This document shows, piece by piece, positions 7,968-16,542 of a DNA stretch of 37,368 nt. The stretch comes from Myxococcota bacterium (GTDB lineage: Bacteria; Myxococcota_A; Polyangia; JAAYKL01). The position numbers were made by a program, and so were the translations under genes. A model generated the notes under the pieces. The model was not told the origin of the DNA. It did not search any database and saw only the letters and a list, made by a program, of their open reading frames with translations. Within the stretch, counting starts at the first letter, position 1; each line of letters begins with the position of its first letter. The DNA lies in NCBI GenBank assembly GCA_025453525.1, contig JALOQD010000005.1:1-37368 (forward strand). The letters run 5' to 3'.

Positions 7968-9851
7968 TTACTGCCCATCGAGCACGAACCGCAGAGCGCG
8001 TGAGACGCTCCAGACCTTGCAATAGCAGTTGCCGCGGAATTCCTCGAGGCCACTGTCCAAAGGGACTTCGAGGCGTGGGCTCGTCACGCTAAACGACGAA
8101 GGGGGGATTGGGACAATGGAGACCGAGGTCTCAGACAACCATTCCAGGCCTGTCGCGGATTCCACGTCGGGTTCGAAAGTGACTGTCGGGCCAAACGCGA
8201 GGAAGTCGCTGCGCTCCTGTTCCGAGACGAGGTCGAGGGCCTCTTCGAGGGCGGCTTCATTGGCCGTGGCGCATGTGCCGGATGGGCCAGCAGCCGACAT
8301 GCCGAGCTCAAGGGCGAGCGCGTCCTGGCTCTTCATCTTGCACCACAGCTCCACCGCGTGCACGGGTGGGCCAGAGCGCAGGGTGGGGTTGCCGCCCAGG
8401 TGATCGTAGCTGTGTATTTCGACCGCGGCAGTTTGGTCAGTGTCGATGTCTGGTCTGGATGCGCGGATGCTGATCGCGCTTTCGTGGGCCGTGACGTTTA
8501 TGTCAGCGGCCTCGAGACCCTGTGCGGGGTTGGCGATGAGCAGTTGCGTCTCTCGACACAGGACCGCGTCTGCCAGGGCCGCGCTTGGGAATCCGAGGTG
8601 CAGCTCCTGCGGCCCGCTGAGAACACCGCGGATGAAGTGCGAGGTGGCGCCCACGAACATGTCGTGTTGGGCAATGCGTTCGATGGTCGCCTCATTGTCG
8701 CCAGGGCACTCCCGAAAATAGGAGAACTGCTCGTGGTTCGCGCCCCGCAACGCCACCATGACCGGGTGGGGTGGCAGGTGTGCCGCGTCATCGGTCACGT
8801 CTTGAGGCGTGACCACGCCGTCCAACATACCGAAGCTGGACGACACGGGCAGGCTGCTCGAGGCCAGGGAGGCCTCTTCGCCGACGAGCCCGCCCCAGAG
8901 GAACAGCCCGTCCACAGCGGCGGGAGTGGAGTGGACCAGCGCTGCCGCCGCTGTTCCACCTTGTCCATGACCGCCAATGAGCCATGTTGCGATCGATGAG
9001 TGGCTCTCGATTTCGTTCTGGGCGTGGGCCGAGGCCAAGGCGCTGGTGAGCACGGCCACGAAGAAGCCTTGCATCGCGAGGAGCTTTGCCGCCGGGGCAT
9101 AGGCCCTCGGGTCCACGTTCTGCTCTGGCAGCACGACCAGACCTGCCGCAGGCGTGCCTGTCGTTGGAGAGAACTCTATGCCTCGACCTTCGTCCGAAAG
9201 TTGCTCGAGGCAGTCGGTGTCAGCGCACTCGGGGCTAACCGCGACGCTGGAGTCCGAGATCATCGCGGCCTTGGCCTCGGAGAGGAGCGCGTCCACAGGG
9301 CCACCCGTGTCCGTATCTCCCGGATCGTGCCAGGTGCCCTTCCAATAGCTGCTGCACATGGTGGCCGCGACGCCGAGCGATTGCTCGTCGAGATTGTAGT
9401 AGGTCGTGTTCCAGGAACGCCCCTCGCCCACCTCGGCGTAACACGTGCCCACCGAGCCCGTGGGTGTGCAGGCCGTTTCCACAACGGTTCCTGATTGCTC
9501 GAGGATATCGGCGCAGTCGGCTGCAATTTGCTCGGGCGTCCACTCTCCTAAGTACTCGCGGCATTCTGGCGCTTTTGAGAATGGATTGAGGTACTGGCAA
9601 GAGATCCCCTCGCCAGCCGTGCCCGTGATCTGGGTGTCCGAGTCGCTGGCGTCCGTGGTCTCGTCTTGGGAGTCGGTGGCGTGGTCTGTTTGAGAACTCG
9701 AATCCTCGGTTTGGGTGTGACTGCTGGTCGCGGTGTCGCTACCGTGGCTGTCGTCGCTGCTGTCGGACGGCCCTTTATTTCCACAACCTGCCAAGCTTAC
9801 CGAGAGAACTAGGGATTGCGCCAGGGCGCGCCGCAACAATAGATTGGTCAT
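7968..9851 (-). CDS. Lipoprotein with alpha/beta-hydrolase (Abhydrolase_5-like) fold, nucleophile Ser replaced
   Basis: This 627-aa protein has a lipoprotein signal (LAGC, Cys23), then about 50 residues of Ser/Thr/Asp/Gln linker, a Cys-containing region, and a domain like the PF12695-type alpha/beta hydrolases. Parallels to that family are VDPRAYAPAAKLLAMQG, the elbow GGHGQGGTAAA, LDGVVTP (Asp site) and GANHEQF (His site). The elbow normally reads GHSxGG; here the Ser position is Gly296 (codon GGA), so the enzyme should lack its nucleophile while keeping Asp and His candidates. A further C-terminal region of about 200 residues is unassigned. The start is well supported by GGAGG 8 nt upstream. 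It is probably surface- or outer-membrane-anchored, possibly binding rather than hydrolysing its ligand. Confidence 0.86.
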   Translation of the reverse strand: MTNLLLRRALAQSLVLSVSLAGCGNKGPSDSSDDSHGSDTATSSHTQTEDSSSQTDHATDSQDETTDASDSDTQITGTAGEGISCQYLNPFSKAPECREYLGEWTPEQIAADCADILEQSGTVVETACTPTGSVGTCYAEVGEGRSWNTTYYNLDEQSLGVAATMCSSYWKGTWHDPGDTDTGGPVDALLSEAKAAMISDSSVAVSPECADTDCLEQLSDEGRGIEFSPTTGTPAAGLVVLPEQNVDPRAYAPAAKLLAMQGFFVAVLTSALASAHAQNEIESHSSIATWLIGGHGQGGTAAAALVHSTPAAVDGLFLWGGLVGEEASLASSSLPVSSSFGMLDGVVTPQDVTDDAAHLPPHPVMVALRGANHEQFSYFRECPGDNEATIERIAQHDMFVGATSHFIRGVLSGPQELHLGFPSAALADAVLCRETQLLIANPAQGLEAADINVTAHESAISIRASRPDIDTDQTAAVEIHSYDHLGGNPTLRSGPPVHAVELWCKMKSQDALALELGMSAAGPSGTCATANEAALEEALDLVSEQERSDFLAFGPTVTFEPDVESATGLEWLSETSVSIVPIPPSSFSVTSPRLEVPLDSGLEEFRGNCYCKVWSVSRALRFVLDGQ

Positions 9852-9926
9852 TTATTCTACCTCCTACGCGTAATGGGCGTTTGTCCACAGTGGTAGAAAT
9901 GCCGTCTCTTGTCTAGCCGAGGAGTT

Positions 9927-9945
9927 GGCCCTTGTCCCAAGGGCC
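9927..9945. other. Short perfect hairpin between genes
   Basis: GGCCCTT (9927-9933) and AAGGGCC (9939-9945) form a 7-bp stem with a GTCCC loop in the gap downstream of the small exported protein gene and upstream of the hydrolase-like lipoprotein gene. No T-run follows on either strand, so it is not a standard intrinsic terminator. It could be an attenuating or mRNA-end structure. Confidence 0.35.
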
Positions 9946-10013
9946 ATGGCCAGGAGGCCTCTTGGGCGCGCACTCGATATCGACTGTCAAAATTTTCGTT
10001 GGTCTACCGGTTC

Positions 10014-10439
10014 CTATGGCTCTTTGACGGTTGGCTCGGGCAGCTCCACGTGGGGCACTTTCAGGAAGGTCTCGGCGCAGCGGAGCAGTGATCTGAGCTC
10101 TGCCGCGCTCTGCGTGTCGGGGTTGTCTCTCACATAGGCGCGCAGGGGTTCGAGGGCTGCCTTTTTCCGAGGCGAATTCTTGAGAGAAGCGGCGATGTTC
10201 AGGACCGTGTTCTCGTGCTCGGCGCTCCGCAGCGAGCAGAGAAATGCCGCGAGCGCAGCGTCGTACTTGCGGTCTTTATAGAGGGTCGTCCCCCGTGTAA
10301 ACTGCTCTCCGGCGAGCGCCTTTGCCTCGATGGCATCGTCGGGCCGGGGCGGACAACCCTTGGCTGCCCCGGAAACACCGGAAAACAGCAGGAACGAAAG
10401 ACCGAGCACCCATGCGCACACGCCTCGTCCCATCCTCAT
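10014..10439 (-). CDS. Small exported repeat-like protein coupled to the pseudokinase
   Basis: This 141-aa protein has a signal peptide (a hydrophobic core ending SGVSGAA) followed by helical pairs suggestive of one to two tetratricopeptide-like units (GEQFTRGTTLYKDRKYDAAL, then a second helix pair). The ATG overlaps the stop of the preceding kinase-like gene as ATGA (10436-10439), so it is translationally coupled to it. A second ATG 6 nt further in is possible. Inference: it works in the periplasm with the extracytoplasmic tail of the kinase-like protein. No enzyme motif is present. The family is not recognised beyond the TPR-like pattern. Confidence 0.74.
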   Translation of the reverse strand: MRMGRGVCAWVLGLSFLLFSGVSGAAKGCPPRPDDAIEAKALAGEQFTRGTTLYKDRKYDAALAAFLCSLRSAEHENTVLNIAASLKNSPRKKAALEPLRAYVRDNPDTQSAAELRSLLRCAETFLKVPHVELPEPTVKEP

Positions 10440-12523
10440 CCTCCAAAGGGATTGGACGCCAGAGCTTCAGCGTCATCCTGAGATTGAGTGTTTGTGATCG
10501 GCCCCGCTCCTTTTTTGTCTTTTCGCTTTCCTGGCAATGCCTTGGAGGGTTTGGAACGCGGTGCTGCGTATTGTTTTGTGTCGGGCGCGATCGATGCCTT
10601 GCGCTTGTTGGCTTTGGGCTTCTCGACCGGCGGGGCTTTGACCCTGGGCGTGGGCGGCGACAAGAGTTCGTCTGCCTGCGGCGCTCGGCCCTTGCTCGCT
10701 TTTGGCACAGGCGCCACAGTCGGCTTGGCCTTCTCTGCGGGTTTGCTGTCGCTCGAGGCTCGTGGCTCGTGCTGAGCCATGGTCGAAGGTGGGAGCGTCA
10801 AAGAATGGAAGCTCATGGCGCCAAAGCTGTTTCCTGGCTGGAACACGTCCCGAAAGACAAAGAGGCCCACTGCAACGGCGAGGATCGTGAAGGCGCAGGC
10901 GCCGAGCGCGATCCTTTCCGAGCGAGAGGGGTGGCGCAGATGGTTGACCGCCACTGTCCACCCATGTCGCGCAGAGCTCGAAAGGCCCAAGCTCGCGGCC
11001 TTCAACCTGACTCGCGCTGAGCTTGCGAGGCGTAAGCTTGGAGACTTTAGTTTGCCTTTGGTTGATTTCGCGACGAGTAGGCTGGCGGCTTTCAGTCGCT
11101 CTCGCGTGGAGCTCCATAGGCGTGAGCCCCGAGCGACCCAGCGCGCCTGCGATGACTTCCAGCGCTGCAGGAGCGAAGGACCTTGTTCGACCGGTTCCTC
11201 GAGCTCCATCTGCAACGGTGACGAAGCGTGTTCTAGAAGCGCGGCCTCTAGCGAGGCGGAGGAATCGGAGGACATAGCGGGGAGATCCGGCGGTATGAGG
11301 TCGGGGTCCAGCTCGATGGAGGTTTCGGTGGGCATGGCAGGGAGCTCTTCGGGGGCCAATGGCACCGCCATCACGATCGAGTCGGCGTTCGAAAGAGCTT
11401 GAGGGGCTGGGTGGGATGGTGGGCGCGAAAAATACTGCCCTTGCCTGAGAGTCGCCCCTGGGCCTGCTGGGGCGATTTGCGCCTCGTAACCTGGTGAGGC
11501 CAGCGGCGTCATTTTTAGGTTCTTCGGCATAAATGGCGCGGGCTCTTTATGCGTCTCTGCCGCGACGATGGGTGGCCCCTTTGGTCCGCGCCCTTGCGAC
11601 GCGGGAGCGACTGGAGCGGTAGAGACCATCGCGGCCTCGGGCGCAAGGGACTGGCGCAGGCGAGCGATCGCCTCGGCATTCATGCCGCCCAGTTTCTCCT
11701 GGATCGGCAACAGCTCGTTCATGATCGCCGTGACGCTCTGGTAGCGATCCTCGGGTTTTTTCCGCATGGCGCGCGCCACAACGCCGGTGAGCAGCCTGCC
11801 CAGGTCGGTGTTGGGCGCCTTGAGACGGGGGTCCATGAGCAGGACCTTGCCCACGATTTCGCTTTCGGTGCGGCCGTCGAATGGGAGTCGCCCCTGGAGC
11901 ATTTCGTAGAGGAGGATGCCCATGGCCCAGATGTCGGTCGTCCGCGCGATGGGCGCGTGGTGCCGGATCTGCTCGGGCGCGCGGTAGTTGGGACTATTGA
12001 ATCTCTTGCCGGTCGACCCGAGCCAATGGTCGATGAGCACGGCCTTGGGCGCCGTTTTGTCCGTGTCCGCCCAAAAGACGCTCCCTGCCGAAAGGTTGGA
12101 GTGCAGCTCGTCGATGGAGTGCAGAGCGTGAAGTCCCGAAAGGATCTGCAGGGTGCAGCTGACGACTTCCTGTGGCTCGAAGGGTTTCTTCTGGGCAACG
12201 CGCTGCGCAATAGACTCACCCGAGGGCGCCTCGAAGACCACGATGGTCACGCCGGACTTCGTGACGGCTTGGCTGTGCACGCTCGCGAGATTGGGGTGCT
12301 TGAGCCCTGCCATGTTCGGCTGGACACGGAGAGTTTCCGGCACGACTCGGGCCCAGAGGTTCTTGGCATCGCGGGCCGAGTGCGCTTCGTAGATGGCGCC
12401 GAGAGCATCCTTGCTGAGGAAACTGCCCAGGACGACGGATCCAGGGATCGTGGTCCTCTCCAGGCCGAGCACACGCGGGTCGACGGTGCTGTGCAAAGTG
12501 TCATCAGGTGGTTTCGATGTCAC
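10436..12523 (-). CDS. Transmembrane eukaryotic-like protein pseudokinase
   Basis: Residues about 25-290 follow the Hanks-type kinase fold: a degenerate glycine loop (SFLSKDALGAIYEA), a mid-lobe HSNLSAGSVFW, then DHW, RAPEQI and IWAMGILLYEMLQGRLPF. Key residues are missing. The VAIK lysine region reads LWARVV. HRD is replaced by HSN (Asn143 for the catalytic Asp). DFG is replaced by DHW (165-167). The juxtamembrane part is Pro/Glu-rich with a Lys/Arg/Ser repeat block, followed by one membrane helix (IALGACAFTILAVAVGLFVF) and a Lys/Pro-rich outer tail. I infer a signalling scaffold or nucleotide-free receptor, not a kinase. The start is GTG at 12523 behind AGGAA, about 6 nt upstream. The stop overlaps the next gene (ATGA). 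Confidence 0.87.
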   Translation of the reverse strand: MTSKPPDDTLHSTVDPRVLGLERTTIPGSVVLGSFLSKDALGAIYEAHSARDAKNLWARVVPETLRVQPNMAGLKHPNLASVHSQAVTKSGVTIVVFEAPSGESIAQRVAQKKPFEPQEVVSCTLQILSGLHALHSIDELHSNLSAGSVFWADTDKTAPKAVLIDHWLGSTGKRFNSPNYRAPEQIRHHAPIARTTDIWAMGILLYEMLQGRLPFDGRTESEIVGKVLLMDPRLKAPNTDLGRLLTGVVARAMRKKPEDRYQSVTAIMNELLPIQEKLGGMNAEAIARLRQSLAPEAAMVSTAPVAPASQGRGPKGPPIVAAETHKEPAPFMPKNLKMTPLASPGYEAQIAPAGPGATLRQGQYFSRPPSHPAPQALSNADSIVMAVPLAPEELPAMPTETSIELDPDLIPPDLPAMSSDSSASLEAALLEHASSPLQMELEEPVEQGPSLLQRWKSSQARWVARGSRLWSSTRERLKAASLLVAKSTKGKLKSPSLRLASSARVRLKAASLGLSSSARHGWTVAVNHLRHPSRSERIALGACAFTILAVAVGLFVFRDVFQPGNSFGAMSFHSLTLPPSTMAQHEPRASSDSKPAEKAKPTVAPVPKASKGRAPQADELLSPPTPRVKAPPVEKPKANKRKASIAPDTKQYAAPRSKPSKALPGKRKDKKGAGPITNTQSQDDAEALASNPFGG

Positions 12524-12632
12524 TTGAAATTCCTCATTTTCGAACAGCCATTTCGATTCGTTTTCTCAATTATTAGTGTATGTGCGGCAGGGGGGCGCGC
12601 AAATCACAAGAAGCTGGAAAGTTGCAATTGGG

Positions 12633-14555
12633 TCAAGTGGGTGGAACGCCGCGCGCGAGGTCGGCCGTTCGCCGCGCCAGGGATTCGACTCTCTTGTCGT
12701 GGGGCGCTCGGTCCGCGGCTCTGCGGACAAAGGCTTTGGCCGCATCGATTTTATTCTCGTCGAGAGCAATGGCCGCCAACAGGACGAGTGCGTTGACGTC
12801 CTCCACCTCTCGTTCGAGTAGGCGCAAGGCCACTCTCCTGGCAGCTCCAAGGTCTCCGGCGCGGTAATGGCTGGCTCCGAGCAGGCCTTGCGCCTTGGGC
12901 GTGTCGATCTTCCCGAGCACAGCGGCGGCCTGTGCTTCGTTTTCGAGCAATGACAGGAGCCATCCGAGACGGGTGAGGGCCTCATCGCGGGCGTCGACCT
13001 TGCCGGCAAAGCGCTTCTCGAGCTCGGTCTTGCGCCTTGCCACGACCTCGGTGTCTGCAAGCGCGAGGGCCGGCGTCGCCGTATCGCTGCGTTCGAACAG
13101 CACCTCGATGCCGTCTGTGTGCACGAGAGTCCAAGCAGGATGGGCGGCCAGGCTGGCGATGAGCCGCTGGTAGCGCTGCGGTCCAGCGACCGGGAGGAGC
13201 ACGGCGTCGAAGTGGAACCTTTCATCGAGCGCCGGGAAGGTCTCGGGGTCGTCGACGGCGCGCAGGTACTCCTCGAACTGCTCCTTGCTGCGCAGCACCA
13301 CCCTGCCGTCGATGTAGGGGCGAGCGCGGGGCGCGGTCCTTAGCACCAAAAAAGACCCGTATCTCACCGAGGTAAACACCTTGGCGCCATGCGGCAGCTT
13401 TTCGAGCAGCGGCATCGAGGTCTGCGGCGCGAGAAACGGTCGGGGCTCTTTGAGCTCCGCAAGGGTTGCACCTTCTGGAGCGAGCCACGCCACCTCGGCC
13501 GCAAAGGCGACGATGGGCAGGGCGCGCAGGAGTCGGGAGCTTCCCAAAGCCCCAGCCGAGGCGAGCTCTGAGAGTTGCAGTCCGCAAAGGAGCGCGGCTG
13601 TCCAGTAGAAGAGCAGGGCGTTGCGGTTGGCCATGAGGGTAAGGCCAAAGAATGCAGCGATCACCAGAAGTCGAGGCCAAGGGATGCACCGCGGTCTCGC
13701 GAGCAGGAGTCCGAACGCGAGGGCAGCGACGATGGGCGCCGCGACCAAGGTCGAATCGCCAGTGCGCAGGAGCTCCCGCAGGGGAAGGTTCTCGGAAATG
13801 TTGGCCGAAAAGACCGAGGAGTCGACCTCGCCGATGCGGAGAAGATGCACAAAGGGCAGCTTCAGGCCAGAGGCGCCGTAGGGCCCGGCAAGGCAGAAGA
13901 GAACGCAAGCCGCCAGCGCGATGCCAAGCGACGCCGCGCCGCGTTTGTTCGGAGCGAGCACCTGGCCCGCGAGATACGCGAGCACGAGGCACAAACCCAG
14001 AGGCCATAACGGCTGACACCACGTCCACAAGCCGCAGATCGGCGGAAGCGCGATGAGCCACTGCCAACGTTTCAATAGGAGGTATTGTTCGAGCAAGGCG
14101 AGAGAGGTCACCACGAAGAGCAAAGACAAAACCACCGGTCGCTCGAGCAGCAGCGGTCGCGACAACGCGATGAGAACCATGGCCCAGACCGCGCTCAGCC
14201 AGGGGCTGGCGGTTCGACTGACGAGCAGAACGCCGAGCACGGCCGCCGCGAGCGCGACCAGTATGGCTTTGGCCAGCACGATGGCGCCGAGCCCGTAGGT
14301 TTTGTAGAGAGTCGCTACGCCCAATTGGAACAGCACGTGTCCATCCGTCCACGGCTCGCCGAGACTGCTCACCGAATAGGTATCGACCACGGGAAGCGCT
14401 CGACTGCTCAGAATGTCGCTTCCAGTGCGCAGGTGCCAGAAGATGTCCGCGTCGCTCACGGGGTAGAGGGCCACGGCAAAGGCCGAAGCGCACAGGAGCG
14501 CCACGGTGAGGGGATTGGCTAGGACCGCAAACCGAGATTTCGTTCCGTAATTCAA
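12633..14555 (-). CDS. Polytopic GT-C-like membrane protein with C-terminal helical (TPR-like) tail
   Basis: About 640 aa with roughly ten hydrophobic segments to residue ~385, then a soluble part. An early motif, VSDADIFWHLRTG, matches the Asp-x-Asp first-loop motif of GT-C fold lipid-sugar transferases (PMT/ArnT-like families), in which this acidic pair binds the sugar or metal. After the membrane part comes a domain with YIDGRVVLRSKEQFEEYL, then repeated alpha-hairpins near the C-terminus resembling TPRs. I infer a periplasm-facing glycosyltransferase-like protein with an unknown sugar donor; the exact family is not certain. Start choice: TTG at 14555 has GGGAG 5 nt upstream, whereas the TTG at 14576 has no ribosome site. 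It stands alone, with 109 bp to the next gene on the same strand. Confidence 0.8.
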   Translation of the reverse strand: MNYGTKSRFAVLANPLTVALLCASAFAVALYPVSDADIFWHLRTGSDILSSRALPVVDTYSVSSLGEPWTDGHVLFQLGVATLYKTYGLGAIVLAKAILVALAAAVLGVLLVSRTASPWLSAVWAMVLIALSRPLLLERPVVLSLLFVVTSLALLEQYLLLKRWQWLIALPPICGLWTWCQPLWPLGLCLVLAYLAGQVLAPNKRGAASLGIALAACVLFCLAGPYGASGLKLPFVHLLRIGEVDSSVFSANISENLPLRELLRTGDSTLVAAPIVAALAFGLLLARPRCIPWPRLLVIAAFFGLTLMANRNALLFYWTAALLCGLQLSELASAGALGSSRLLRALPIVAFAAEVAWLAPEGATLAELKEPRPFLAPQTSMPLLEKLPHGAKVFTSVRYGSFLVLRTAPRARPYIDGRVVLRSKEQFEEYLRAVDDPETFPALDERFHFDAVLLPVAGPQRYQRLIASLAAHPAWTLVHTDGIEVLFERSDTATPALALADTEVVARRKTELEKRFAGKVDARDEALTRLGWLLSLLENEAQAAAVLGKIDTPKAQGLLGASHYRAGDLGAARRVALRLLEREVEDVNALVLLAAIALDENKIDAAKAFVRRAADRAPHDKRVESLARRTADLARGVPPT

Positions 14556-15077
14556 AGGTTCTCCCGTCCGGCCCAAAAAAGGAAAGCATCAAACCAGAAA
14601 AGAAATCAACAAGATGGCCTCAAAAACAGCTCCCAAAGTCATCTGGAACACTTTTGTCAAAGAATCAAAGGGCCAAAGAGCCAATCACGGTCCGGAACGG
14701 ACACACCGGACCCGGTAGGTGTTGCCGCTCTTGGGGCCGGTGCCCACGTAGCCGCAATAGAAATCCACGATAAACGCGTAGCTCGAATTGTACGTGTAGG
14801 ACGACGACGACCAGGTACCTGTGCTCAGCGTGCCAGGGAAGACCGACGGGTCTATGGATGGGATGAACATTCGCTGATCCACCCAACACGCTGTGCTGCA
14901 GTGGCTATGGCGACTGTCTCTGCATGAGCGACTGTCCCTATTGACGACGCTGGACAGGAGGCCCAAGAACGTAATTCCGCCGCTCCGATAACGCCGCAAC
15001 ACAAGAAGGAGGAAACCATGACGATGGCTGAACGACATGAAGCTGTAGGGCCTCGACTGAGCTCCTCTGTCCACCTG
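14556..15077. other. Gene-poor stretch with a DUF1566 relic
   Basis: Apart from the relic at 14685-14890, no supported gene is seen. The part from about 14890 to 15077 has no coding signal that I trust in any frame. Segment 14577-14660 is A-rich on the plus strand and may be promoter or leader DNA for the membrane protein gene. Confidence 0.4.
14685..14890 (-). pseudogene. C-terminal relic of a DUF1566 (Lcl C-terminal-like) lipoprotein
   Basis: About 65 residues match the end of DUF1566 domains: IPSIDPSVFPGT, TWSSSSYTYNSSYAF, then IVDFYCGYVG and the terminal YRVRCVRSGP followed by a proper stop at 14685. DUF1566 proteins in this kind of genome are usually 200-500 aa exported proteins with an N-terminal lipobox. 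Upstream of about 14890 the similarity ends abruptly. The continuing frame lacks the expected signal peptide and RLP-type repeat motifs, and the other two frames do not pick it up. I therefore call it a truncated remnant, not a gene. Truncation probably came from deletion, since no insertion element is visible at the breakpoint. Confidence 0.62.
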
Positions 15078-16037
15078 TCAGGCCCCGAAGGAGCCGCCGA
15101 GGCAGAGCCCTGGGGCGAACACGACCGCGAAGATGGTGTCTTCGGCGTCGGTGCTGTTTTTGCCTCCGACGAGGGTTGTGTTGAGGCCGAGCTTGACGGA
15201 CATCGCCATGCGCATCGGCGGAACGTTGACCGGGAGCAGGTCGATCGCGAAGCCGAGGTTGATGTTCGCGCCGGCGAGAATGTCTTGGTTCCCGTCGCTG
15301 CTCTTAAAGAACGCCGGGCCCAAATCGATCGCGGCGCCGAGGAAGGTGTGCTTGCCAGCGCTGCCGCCGAGCTTCATGGCGAGGCCGAAGCTGTTGAGCT
15401 TGAACGATCCCGTCGTCCAAGGCATCTCGTCCTCGTCGAAGGTATCCTCGCCGATCTGCTCAACCCGGTGCGTCGCAGACCCCTCCGAGTGCTCGAAGAA
15501 GAGTCCGAAATGAAAAATCCTGCCGAGGACGCCGTATCCCGCGAGGCGGAAACCGCCTGCGAACTTGACCTTGGTCGCGCCCTTGACGCCGTCGTTTTCG
15601 TAGTAGGCGTCTTCCGAGCTCGACTCCTTGGGCGTGACCACATACAGGCCGTTGACGCCGAACATGAGCGCGGCCTGCGCCGTGACGTATCCGGCTCGGA
15701 AGGTCGCCTCCTCCGCAGCCCTGGAAGAGACCACGACGGGCTGGGCGGCAGGGGGCGGAGCCGGTGTGGAGATCGGTGTCGGTGTCCACGCCGGTGCCGG
15801 GGGCGGCGGGGCGGCAGTGGGGGCGGGCGCAGGGGCCGGAATGGGGGCCTGGACTGGCGCTGGGATCGGGGCGGCAGTGGGAGCAGGGGTCGAGGCCTGC
15901 CACGGCTCGACGCAGTTCTTGCCCAAGCACACGCGACCGCCGCTGCAATCGGAATCCTTAGCGCATTGCGCCTCGGCCTCTCCGGCCAACCCCAACACGA
16001 ACCCGGCAAACAGAAATGACGAGAGCTTCATCTTCAC
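15078..16037 (-). CDS. Exported proline/alanine-linker beta-barrel-like protein
   Basis: About 319 aa with a signal peptide cleaved near AEAQC, a short Cys motif (CAKDSDCSGGRVCLGKNC), a 45-residue Pro/Ala/Thr linker, then about 200 residues with the alternating pattern and glycines of outer-membrane beta-barrel proteins, ending PGLCLGGSFGA. I infer an outer-membrane or surface-facing porin-like protein with a small Cys-rich N-terminal domain tethered by a flexible linker; substrate unknown. I start at GTG 16037 because AGGAGG lies 7 nt upstream. An ATG at 16031 is possible but too far from the site. Readings extending to 16226 lack a signal peptide. The linker repeats probably vary between strains. 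Confidence 0.85.
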   Translation of the reverse strand: MKMKLSSFLFAGFVLGLAGEAEAQCAKDSDCSGGRVCLGKNCVEPWQASTPAPTAAPIPAPVQAPIPAPAPAPTAAPPPPAPAWTPTPISTPAPPPAAQPVVVSSRAAEEATFRAGYVTAQAALMFGVNGLYVVTPKESSSEDAYYENDGVKGATKVKFAGGFRLAGYGVLGRIFHFGLFFEHSEGSATHRVEQIGEDTFDEDEMPWTTGSFKLNSFGLAMKLGGSAGKHTFLGAAIDLGPAFFKSSDGNQDILAGANINLGFAIDLLPVNVPPMRMAMSVKLGLNTTLVGGKNSTDAEDTIFAVVFAPGLCLGGSFGA

Positions 16038-16542
16038 GGCTACACCTCCTCTAGGTTTCGGGATTCCAGAGCGCTCCGCGCTTTCAGCGCAAACAATGCA
16101 TCTCGACCATCGTCTGAACCAACCGTTCACGATCAGCAGGAGAATGTGGATGTTTGAAAACGAGTCGAGACAACGATGCTTAGCAAAGCTGCAATTCGGA
16201 ATCAAGATCATGGCGCGGCGTCCCAAGTGGCGAATCAGAGACCTAGGGGCTCACGCAAAAATCACTTCCCAGTTTGGGCAGCCGATGCATCTCGTCCAGC
16301 TGCGTTGCTCGTCGAGTGAATACCCCCAGTATTCCCTCTCCTCGCGTCTTGCTGGCCGAGCGACTCGGGCAGCCCAATTCCGGGAATTTATTCCTTCGTG
16401 AACCCTAAGAAGAAGCGCGACGATTCTTCCACTCGTGGATCATTTGCCATTGGCCTGCCTAAGCCGAGATCCCCCGTGGTCAGCCAAAGCTCCAAGGGAC
16501 AGAATCCTGCGAGGATTTGAGGAAGCGCAAGCTCATCCCTTT
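16038..16542. other. 505-bp intergenic region
   Basis: This holds the promoter side of the barrel-like gene and the 3' end region of the beta-propeller gene. No full gene is visible. A minus-strand open stretch from about 16540 to 16388 encodes a plausible tail (GDLGLGRPMANDPRVEESS and onward) but has no start or ribosome site, so it may be a relic. No terminator or repeat was recognised. Confidence 0.4.

Noticed and set aside
15018-16019. Long plus-strand reading frame opposite the barrel-like gene
   Set aside because: It is an antisense shadow: Arg/Gly/Ala-rich with no family motif, while the minus strand has a signal peptide, linker and a good ribosome site.
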